The notes under the pieces: model-generated
Databases searched by the model: none
Told to the model about the DNA's origin: nothing
What the model saw: only the letters and a program-made list of their open reading frames with translations
Program-made: the position numbers and the translations under genes
Shown here: positions 14,955-19,915 of the stretch, piece by piece
Position numbering within the stretch: position 1 is the first letter of the stretch
Layout of the letters: each line of letters starts with the position of its first letter
Source of the DNA: JAULUH01 sp032111745
GTDB lineage: Bacteria > Chloroflexota > Anaerolineae > JAAEKA01
Assembly (NCBI GenBank): GCA_032111745.1
Contig: JAULUH010000248.1
Location: 1 to 19,915, forward strand
DNA: 19,915 nt
Direction of reading: 5' to 3'

Positions 14955-15596
14955 TCAGCCCTTCGGCCGATAGAGCCCATCCGGGTTTGTGCCCAGCATG
15001 CCGGCCTGGTAGGAGCGAGCGTCCACCGGCGCCAGCCCTGCGGCCTGCTCCGGCGCCAGCAGCGTCACCCGCCGCAACTGCGGCAGCAGGACCTCGATGG
15101 CGTCCACCCCGGCGTCCTCGGTCTGCCACATGAGCCGGTCCAGAGTCGCCAGGTTCAGCGGCCACGTGTACCAACGCAGCGTCTTCTGGCCCTGTGCATT
15201 GAAGTAGACCTCGAAGTAGCTCATCACCAGCTCGCGCAGGTTGCGGTACACCGGCTCACGGAAGCGCAGCCCTGCGAAGTTGGACTTGGCCACGGCCCCG
15301 ATGCCGCCGCCGCTCCGGTAGATGGCCAGCACGTGATCGTCATCGGTGCCCGGCTCCGGCAACAGATCCACGATCACGGGTCGGTAGCCCAACCGGCGCA
15401 GCGCAGCCGCAGCGAAAACGCCGCCGTCCAGACAGTGGGCCTGGCGCTCTCGCAACACCCGAGCCACCGAGCGGTTGGTTTCCTCGCCGCGATAGTCCAG
15501 CTGGTCGAGGAACGCCTGGATGAGGGCCGGGCTGCCGAGCCCCTCCCAGATTGCGCGCTCCTCAGGTCCGAGCGCAGCCTCAATGGATCCGGTCAT
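14955..15596 (-). CDS. Transglutaminase-like (papain-fold) hypothetical protein
   Basis: This 213-residue protein has a likely Cys-His pair in the arrangement of transglutaminase-like domains: HCLDGGVFAAAALRRLGYRP with Cys55 at the start of a helix, and DDDHVLAIYRSGGGIGAVAKSN with His88 in the next strand. These folds can act as proteases, amidases or cross-linkers, and many bacterial members are uncharacterised. After the core it continues with GLRFREPVYRNLRELVMSYFEVYFN and ends at YRPKG; no signal peptide or membrane segment is visible. Its ATG overlaps the TGA of the upstream small membrane protein (shared ATGA), so the two are translationally coupled and probably work together. No specific substrate can be proposed. 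The third member of a catalytic triad is not clear; Asp77 or the Asn of KSN are candidates. Confidence 0.7.
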   Translation of the reverse strand: MTGSIEAALGPEERAIWEGLGSPALIQAFLDQLDYRGEETNRSVARVLRERQAHCLDGGVFAAAALRRLGYRPVIVDLLPEPGTDDDHVLAIYRSGGGIGAVAKSNFAGLRFREPVYRNLRELVMSYFEVYFNAQGQKTLRWYTWPLNLATLDRLMWQTEDAGVDAIEVLLPQLRRVTLLAPEQAAGLAPVDARSYQAGMLGTNPDGLYRPKG

Positions 15597-15973
15597 GAGC
15601 GTTGTCGACTCCGCTTGCTGGTCAGCAGCACTGCGAGCGCAATGGCCAGGTAGGCTGCGCTGAGAGCCGCAGTGCCCATCTGCGCATAGCTGCGCGCCGG
15701 GTGCTCCTCCGCGCTCGCAGCTGTGGCTGGGAAAAGATCTGGCTTAAGCAGGCCCTGCAGCGACACCAGCAGCCCGACCGCAGCAAGGCCGCTGGCGGCG
15801 CCAGTCGACACGGGTGCCGGCCCATCATCCCTTCCAACCAACCCGGCTACCGCCATCGGTACGCCGATAGCCGTCGGGAATAGCGCTGTGGTGTGGTGGG
15901 AAGGGGAGATAGCATAGAGCGCTGCCCCCAGCACACTGAGCAACGCCCCAAACAACGTCGTGATCGCAGACAT
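15593..15973 (-). CDS. Small four-helix membrane protein of unknown function
   Basis: This 126-residue protein has about four hydrophobic helices: FGALLSVLGAALYAI, TALFPTAIGVPMAVAGLVG, AASGLAAVGLLVSLQGLL and AALSAAYLAIALAVLLTS, with a basic C-terminus (SKRSRQRS) that should lie inside the cell. The pattern of a first helix followed by TALxPTAIGVPM and a glycine-rich second helix resembles a family of ~120-residue uncharacterised membrane proteins seen in planctomycetes and others; this is recognition by eye. The ATG has AAGGA 9 bases upstream. A promoter at 16075-16103 would give a leader of about 95 bases. It is first in a probable operon with the transglutaminase-like protein (4-base overlap) and the crotonase. 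No function is assigned. Confidence 0.8.
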   Translation of the reverse strand: MSAITTLFGALLSVLGAALYAISPSHHTTALFPTAIGVPMAVAGLVGRDDGPAPVSTGAASGLAAVGLLVSLQGLLKPDLFPATAASAEEHPARSYAQMGTAALSAAYLAIALAVLLTSKRSRQRS

Positions 15974-16074
15974 AGTGTCCGGTCCTTTCTATAGGCATTG
16001 TGCTACACCAGGCCACGCTACCACCCTCCTACCTGGTGCGCTGGCGCCAGCCGGCCTTGTGCCAGCCTTCACCC

Positions 16075-16103
16075 ATTGTACGCACCTGCCTTGCCCTTCG
16101 CAA
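16075..16103 (-). promoter_or_regulatory. Sigma70-like promoter of the small-membrane-protein operon
   Basis: On the minus strand TTGCGA (16103-16098) is followed after 17 bp by TACAAT (16080-16075). Transcription would start near 16068, with a leader of about 95 bases that contains the palindrome CTGGCGCCAG (16041-16050). The promoter lies just downstream of the deoxynucleoside kinase stop (16127), and no terminator separates them. Confidence 0.6.
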
Positions 16104-16126
16104 CTCCCCAGGCGCGACCCGGGCGA

Positions 16127-16783
16127 TCATTGATCGCGTGCTGTGCTGGGAAATGCGATCTCCTCTCGCCCCGCCAGCTTTTCCTGGATGCGCTGCACCA
16201 CTACGTCCAGGTGATCGGCCCGGTGCACGAAGTCCAAGTCGTCGCTGGCTATCGTGAGCACCGGGCAGAGGTCGAAGTCCCGCAGCCATTCGTCGTATAA
16301 TCCATCCAGCAAGGCCAGGTAGTCCTCGGTGATGCCGGACTCGATGCCGCGCGCCCGTCGTCGGATACGCTCCAGCAGCACCGGGACCGGCGCCTTGAGG
16401 TAGACCAGCAGGTCGGGCCGGGGCAGGCCGGCCACCACCAGCTGGTAGAGCCGGCGATAGGAGTCGAAATCGCGCGTGCTCAGGTTGCCCAGGTGGTGCA
16501 GCGCCCGGGCGAAGATGTGGTAGTCCTCGTAGATGCTGCGATCGGCGATGGCCGGCTCGACCCGGCGCACCAGCTCCAGGTGGTGCTCAGCGCGATGGCC
16601 CAGGAAGAAGATCTGCAGGTGAAAGGACCACTGGCGCATATCGCCATAGAAATCGGCCAGGTAGGGGTTGTCGGCCACGGACTCGAAGCTAGTGTGCCAG
16701 CCCAGCCGCGCCCCCAGCCGCTCTGTGATCGAAGTCTTGCCAGCGCCAATGTTGCCGGCCACCAGCACAAAGCGTTTAGTCAT
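16127..16783 (-). CDS. Deoxynucleoside kinase
   Basis: This 218-residue cytoplasmic enzyme phosphorylates deoxynucleosides with ATP in nucleotide salvage. The P-loop is GNIGAGKTS (G10-S18), the catalytic acid is probably Glu34 in SFESVADNPYL, the DRS/ERS motif is ADRSIYED (D81-R-S), and a basic LID segment RIRRRARGIES lies near residues 139-150. Length and motifs match the deoxyadenosine/deoxyguanosine kinase group of bacteria (HLQIFFLGHRAEH); the precise nucleoside cannot be fixed by eye. The ATG at 16783 lies inside the last codons of the phosphatase gene: ATGACTAA contains both this start and that stop, an 8-base overlap that implies translational coupling. It is unusual for a salvage enzyme to be tied so closely to a signalling phosphatase. 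Confidence 0.93.
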   Translation of the reverse strand: MTKRFVLVAGNIGAGKTSITERLGARLGWHTSFESVADNPYLADFYGDMRQWSFHLQIFFLGHRAEHHLELVRRVEPAIADRSIYEDYHIFARALHHLGNLSTRDFDSYRRLYQLVVAGLPRPDLLVYLKAPVPVLLERIRRRARGIESGITEDYLALLDGLYDEWLRDFDLCPVLTIASDDLDFVHRADHLDVVVQRIQEKLAGREEIAFPSTARDQ

Positions 16784-18815
16784 TGCGCACCACCACCATC
16801 AGCGTGATATCGTCGAACTGCACCGTGTCGCCGGTGAAATCGCGCACCGCCACCAGCACTGCATCCCGCACCGCCGCTGCCGGCTGGCCGAAGCAGCCAG
16901 CCACCAGACGCCGCAGCCTCTCCTCACCAAAAAACTCACCCCGGCCGTTCTGGGCATCCGTAATGCCGTCGGAGTAGAGCACCAACAGATCGCCCGGCGC
17001 CATGGGCACGGTTACCTCCTCCCAGTCCCGGCCCTCCATGACACCCAACACCATGCCCGTGCGCTGGAGCGTCATCACTCGCGGTGCCCTGCCCGGACTC
17101 ACCAGGTAGGCCGGGTTGTGGCCGGCGTTGGCGTAGGTCAGGGTACCTGCATACGGATCCACGACGCCGTAGAACACGCTCACAAAGAGCCCGGCATGGG
17201 TATCGGCCAGGATGCGCCGGTTGGCCACCCGCATGACAAAGTCGGGCCGGGCATGGTACTCGAACGCGTAGGTGCGCAACAGGGTACGGCTGAGCGCCAT
17301 GACCAGGGCCGCGCCCATTCCCTTGTCCGATACGTCGGCCACCAACAGCCCCAGCCGGCCGTTGGGCAAGGCAAACGCGTCGTAGAAATCCCCTGAGGTC
17401 TCGCGCGCCGGCCACAGTGCGGCCGCGATCTGCCAGCCTTCAATCTCGGGCAGCGTGTCGGGCAGGAAGCTGGCCTGGATCTGGCCCGCCACCGCCAGCT
17501 CCTGTCGCGCCGCCTCGTGCGCCAACGCCTGGCGGTAGGCATCCGCGCTGTGCAACTCCGAGGCGATCTGGTCCGCCAGCACCTGTAGCGCTCCCTGCGG
17601 GTCCAGCTCCACGTCGAAGGCGTAGATCTTGTCCTGGACCAGGCAAATCCCGCCCAGCGGATGGGATGTCTCGGTGGCCAGGATTGGCGCCAGCACCACG
17701 GCATAAGGCAGGGTCTCGCCCGACCAGGGCAAGGGCGAGTTAATTGGGGTGGTATGGAAGTGCGGATGCTGGCTAAACCATTGCCAGAGGCTTCCAGGCA
17801 GCGCGGGCTGGTCCGCAGGCAGCTGCAGCAGCACGTCCCCGGCGAATAGCCGAATCTCAGCTTGCCGGTACTGGAACATGCGCGGCACCGCCCGGGCCAG
17901 GAGCTCAGGCAGGTTCGAGCCGTCAGCCGGGCCGGCGATAATATCCCGCCCAAGTTGCTCCAGCTGGGCGATCTCGCGCGAGCGCTGCTGGCTGGCCACC
18001 GCAGCCTGGCTCATGCGCCGCGCCAGCAGGCTGCTCAATACCACCCCCGCCATCAGGAACAGGAAGGGCAACAGGCCGAGCTCCACGTAGATGCCGGCCG
18101 CCAGGATGCCGAAAAAGGCCGGCGCCTCCGACAAGAGAAAGAAGTAGAGAGTCTTGCGCGGATAGGCCGGACGGCGGTCACCGCGAACCCGGTCCTGGGC
18201 AACAATCAGCAGCCACAGAAACAGCATGCTCAAGGCCAGGTTCACTGCCACGGCCACAAAAGCCGGCCACACGAAGCGCAGCTCCAGCCCCGGCAACGGA
18301 ATCTGCCCGCCCAGCGCCCTGTATACTGCCAGCGTCGCCAACAGGACGAAGATTGTGGTCCAGACGTTGTGGGTCAGATTGTAGAACCAGCTCCAACGTT
18401 GCGGCCGGGGCAACCCCCGCCAGCCCACGCTGGCGTAGAAGATCAAGGTCAGGGCCAGGGTGATCCAGATCACCGGGATGCCTAGCAGAAAAAGCCCGGC
18501 GATCACGGCGACGATGGCCAGGCTGCTGGAGTTGAAGTTGTACTCGCCGGCCCTGTCCCCCAGCACCTGGTAGAACGTGAGCCTGCCGAGCACGGTCCCG
18601 ATCAGCAAGAGCACCAGCATCAGGGGCCAGCTGGCCGCCATGGCCTGCCACTCCGTCAGCGCCACCAGGAAAGCCAGCCCGATCACGTCCAGCGGCAGGG
18701 CATAGGCGACCGTCACCAGCGAGCCCATCAGGGCGTCGCGGTCGCCCTCTGGCAGGGAGTCGAAATCTGGCCACAGCCGGCGCGCGAACTCAGCCACTCG
18801 GGCATTCAAAGCCAT
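16776..18815 (-). CDS. Membrane-bound SpoIIE/RsbU-type PP2C phosphatase with GAF-like domain
   Basis: The start is the ATG at 18815 (679 residues); a TTG nine codons upstream is possible but lies between the -35 and -10 boxes of the promoter found here. Residues about 30-275 form about eight membrane helices. A short helix and a GAF-like region (about 275-425) follow, with QASFLPDTLPEIEGW introducing the phosphatase. The catalytic domain keeps all metal-binding acids: SGDFYD (D476), DVSDKGMG (D494), GHNPAYL, YSDGITDA (D616) and FDDITLMV (D668/D669). Such enzymes dephosphorylate anti-sigma-factor antagonists (STAS proteins) in partner-switching pathways; no STAS or kinase partner is in the window. 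The membrane region may sense a signal, which is inference. The deoxynucleoside kinase gene overlaps its last 8 bases. The transcript is predicted to be leaderless. Confidence 0.92.
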   Translation of the reverse strand: MALNARVAEFARRLWPDFDSLPEGDRDALMGSLVTVAYALPLDVIGLAFLVALTEWQAMAASWPLMLVLLLIGTVLGRLTFYQVLGDRAGEYNFNSSSLAIVAVIAGLFLLGIPVIWITLALTLIFYASVGWRGLPRPQRWSWFYNLTHNVWTTIFVLLATLAVYRALGGQIPLPGLELRFVWPAFVAVAVNLALSMLFLWLLIVAQDRVRGDRRPAYPRKTLYFFLLSEAPAFFGILAAGIYVELGLLPFLFLMAGVVLSSLLARRMSQAAVASQQRSREIAQLEQLGRDIIAGPADGSNLPELLARAVPRMFQYRQAEIRLFAGDVLLQLPADQPALPGSLWQWFSQHPHFHTTPINSPLPWSGETLPYAVVLAPILATETSHPLGGICLVQDKIYAFDVELDPQGALQVLADQIASELHSADAYRQALAHEAARQELAVAGQIQASFLPDTLPEIEGWQIAAALWPARETSGDFYDAFALPNGRLGLLVADVSDKGMGAALVMALSRTLLRTYAFEYHARPDFVMRVANRRILADTHAGLFVSVFYGVVDPYAGTLTYANAGHNPAYLVSPGRAPRVMTLQRTGMVLGVMEGRDWEEVTVPMAPGDLLVLYSDGITDAQNGRGEFFGEERLRRLVAGCFGQPAAAVRDAVLVAVRDFTGDTVQFDDITLMVVVRND

Positions 18816-18821
18816 GCCCGC

Positions 18822-18850
18822 ATGGTAGCGCGTTTCGGGCAATGTGCCAA
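18822..18850 (-). promoter_or_regulatory. Leaderless promoter of the SpoIIE-type phosphatase gene
   Basis: On the minus strand TTGGCA (18850-18845) is followed after 17 bp by TACCAT (18827-18822), which ends 6 bases before the ATG at 18815. The expected transcription start therefore falls on or next to the A of the start codon, and no ribosome binding site is present. Confidence 0.65.
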
Positions 18851-18861
18851 ACGCGTTGGCA
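18845..18861. promoter_or_regulatory. Operator-like inverted repeat over the phosphatase -35 box
   Basis: TGCCAAACGCGTTGGCA is a perfect 6-bp inverted repeat with a 5-base spacer. Its left arm is the -35 box of the phosphatase promoter, so a dimeric regulator bound here would block RNA polymerase. It lies 2 bases before the stop codon of the hydrolase gene (18864) and could also form a small hairpin in that mRNA, but no T-run follows. Confidence 0.5.
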
Positions 18862-18863
18862 TC

Positions 18864-19709
18864 TCATGCCCTTGCGCTCATCATCAACTCCGCCAGCTCT
18901 CGCGGCCGATGCACATGGATATCATGCGCCGTATCCGGGAACCACACCACCCTGGCCAGCGCCAGTGCCCGCTCGGCCACTGACGCCTGCTGCCGCTTGC
19001 GCTCCGTCCATTCGACATCGCCGGTCTCGGCCAGACAGATCAGCACAGGCTCCCGCACCCGGGCATAGAGCTCCCCTGCGCGCTGGTCCCACAAGCCACG
19101 CAGGATGCGCATGTGGCGGTCCAGAGTCAGCCAGGGTCGCACCGTGCCATCGGGCAGCGTCTCGAAATTGCCCAGGGTCGCCTCCACGCCGGCCGCCGGC
19201 CAGTCCGGATGGGCGGCCTCGATCCGCGCCTGTACCTCCTGGCGTGGCGTGCCGGCCAGGTTGGGCGGCCGCAGCATCTCCGCCACGGCTTCCCACGTCC
19301 CACCGGGCAGCGACTGCAGGTCGGTGGTGCCGCCATCCACCAGCACCAGTGTGCGCGCCCGCCCCGGATGGGCGGCGCCGAAATTGAGCGCAACGCTGCC
19401 ACCCCACGACTGGCCGGCGATCACCGGCTCGTCGAGGCCCAAGGTGTCGATGAGATAGAGCAGGTCGGCCGTAATCGTGGCAAAGTCATAGCCGCCATCG
19501 GGCTTCGCGCTGAGGCCGTGCCCCCGCTGGTCGAAGGCCACCACCCGGTGCCCGACCGCGGAGAGATATCCCGCCACCTGGTCCCAGGTGCGGGCATTGC
19601 TGGACAGGCCATGCACCAACACATAGGGTGTGCTGGGCCCCGGCCACTCGCGGACCCGCAGCCGGATCCCCACGTCGACGTCATACTCTGAGGGCGCCAG
19701 TATTTGCAT
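18864..19709 (-). CDS. Alpha/beta hydrolase
   Basis: This 281-residue protein has the full alpha/beta-hydrolase pattern: oxyanion-loop LVHGLSSNARTW (H33-G34), FDQRGHGLSAKP near residue 60, the nucleophile elbow GQSWGG with Ser101, and a C-terminal DTAHDIHVHRP with a catalytic His (H262 most likely). The acid is probably an Asp after strand 6, with ETGDVEW near residues 228-234 the best candidate. No signal peptide is present, so it should be cytoplasmic. Members hydrolyse esters, lactones, haloalkanes or epoxides; the substrate cannot be told. The ATG at 19709 has no Shine-Dalgarno site, but a consensus -35 and a -10 box lie directly upstream and predict a leaderless mRNA. The phosphatase promoter begins 14 bases after its stop codon. 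Confidence 0.92.
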   Translation of the reverse strand: MQILAPSEYDVDVGIRLRVREWPGPSTPYVLVHGLSSNARTWDQVAGYLSAVGHRVVAFDQRGHGLSAKPDGGYDFATITADLLYLIDTLGLDEPVIAGQSWGGSVALNFGAAHPGRARTLVLVDGGTTDLQSLPGGTWEAVAEMLRPPNLAGTPRQEVQARIEAAHPDWPAAGVEATLGNFETLPDGTVRPWLTLDRHMRILRGLWDQRAGELYARVREPVLICLAETGDVEWTERKRQQASVAERALALARVVWFPDTAHDIHVHRPRELAELMMSARA

Positions 19710-19715
19710 CCCCGC

Positions 19716-19744
19716 AGCCTACCACCGCAGCCCGGCTTTGTCAA
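19716..19744 (-). promoter_or_regulatory. Leaderless promoter of the alpha/beta hydrolase gene
   Basis: On the minus strand a perfect -35 box TTGACA (19744-19739) is followed after 17 bp by TAGGCT (19721-19716), which ends 6 bases before the ATG at 19709. The geometry is identical to the phosphatase promoter, again with no ribosome binding site. Confidence 0.7.
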
Positions 19745-19750
19745 CCGCAA

Positions 19751-19850
19751 TTGAGAAGACTGGCAGGGCTTCTCAAAAGCTGCTCCTTGATCCTGTCTCG
19801 CAGGATCATTCCTGCGTCAAGAAACGCGTGTTTCTTGGCAGTCCTTCCAA
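19751..19850. repeat. Dense run of inverted repeats in the right-edge noncoding region
   Basis: TTGAGAAG (19751-19758) pairs with CTTCTCAA (19769-19776). GATCCTG (19789-19795) pairs with CAGGATC (19801-19807). CGCAGGA (19799-19805) pairs with TCCTGCG (19810-19816), overlapping and excluding the previous stem. CAAGAAAC (19818-19825) pairs with GTTTCTTG (19830-19837) around a 4-base loop. CTTGG (19834-19838) can pair with CCAAG shortly after. No gene is visible from 19745 to the right edge; 19851-19915 is pyrimidine-rich on the plus strand. Candidates are a dispersed repeat, an attenuator-like leader for a gene beyond the edge, or a small RNA. Confidence 0.5.
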
Positions 19851-19915
19851 GGTCACTTCCGGCGTCCGTGTTCCGCTCCGGCTCCTCCGGCCCTTGTTCC
19901 CCTCTGCGTCTCTGC

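Noticed and set aside
14911..15174. Upstream extension of the crotonase frame to 15174
   Set aside because: The added 88 residues overlap the transglutaminase-like gene and are Gly/Ala/Arg-rich; crotonase homologues begin at about the ATG at 14910, which has a ribosome binding site.

Overview
The window looks like chromosomal DNA of a GC-rich bacterium, most plausibly a member of the Chloroflexota (Anaerolineae/Caldilineae-like). This is inferred from strong G/C third-position bias, a lipoprotein with Pro-Thr-Pro linkers joining a solute-binding domain to NBR1-like and Ig-like modules, a PAC2-family protein, and helix-hairpin-helix/coiled-coil proteins. No rRNA, tRNA, transposase, integrase or CRISPR array is visible. 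Seventeen coding features are supported, including one cut by the left edge, one very small ORF and several genes whose longest open frame starts upstream of the likely real start.

Left block, minus strand (1-9271): a coiled-coil protein ending in a helix-hairpin-helix domain (cut by the left edge) lies downstream of a membrane-anchored coiled-coil protein with a clear promoter. Then come an APC-type amino acid permease and ornithine carbamoyltransferase (6 bp apart, OTC first), a large lipoprotein (amino-acid-binding domain + NBR1-like Ig + three Cys-paired Ig-like repeats), a PAC2-family protein, and a CDP-alcohol phosphatidyltransferase. An intrinsic terminator and a cluster of related palindromes lie between the lipoprotein and OTC genes.

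Middle block, plus strand (9513-14125): a MarR-type regulator is followed by two ABC exporter half-transporters. Their motif differences fit an asymmetric heterodimer with one degenerate and one consensus ATP site. A 21-codon ORF resembling the first residues of a HepT/DUF86 protein follows.

Right block, minus strand (14128-19709): a three-gene set (small membrane protein, transglutaminase-like protein, crotonase of isomerase type); a SpoIIE-type phosphatase with a polytopic membrane region, overlapped by a deoxynucleoside kinase; and an alpha/beta hydrolase. The last ~170 bases hold no gene but a dense set of inverted repeats.

Promoters could be read directly for several genes as TTGnnn - 17/18 bp - TAnnnT. 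In two minus-strand genes (phosphatase, hydrolase) and possibly marR, the -10 box ends exactly 6 bases before the start codon and there is no ribosome binding site, which predicts leaderless mRNAs. Other genes have 30-95-base leaders and Shine-Dalgarno sites. The best candidates for something new are the paired coiled-coil/HhH genes, the modular lipoprotein, the leaderless promoter geometry and the palindrome clusters. No complete undescribed defence or mobile system was found.
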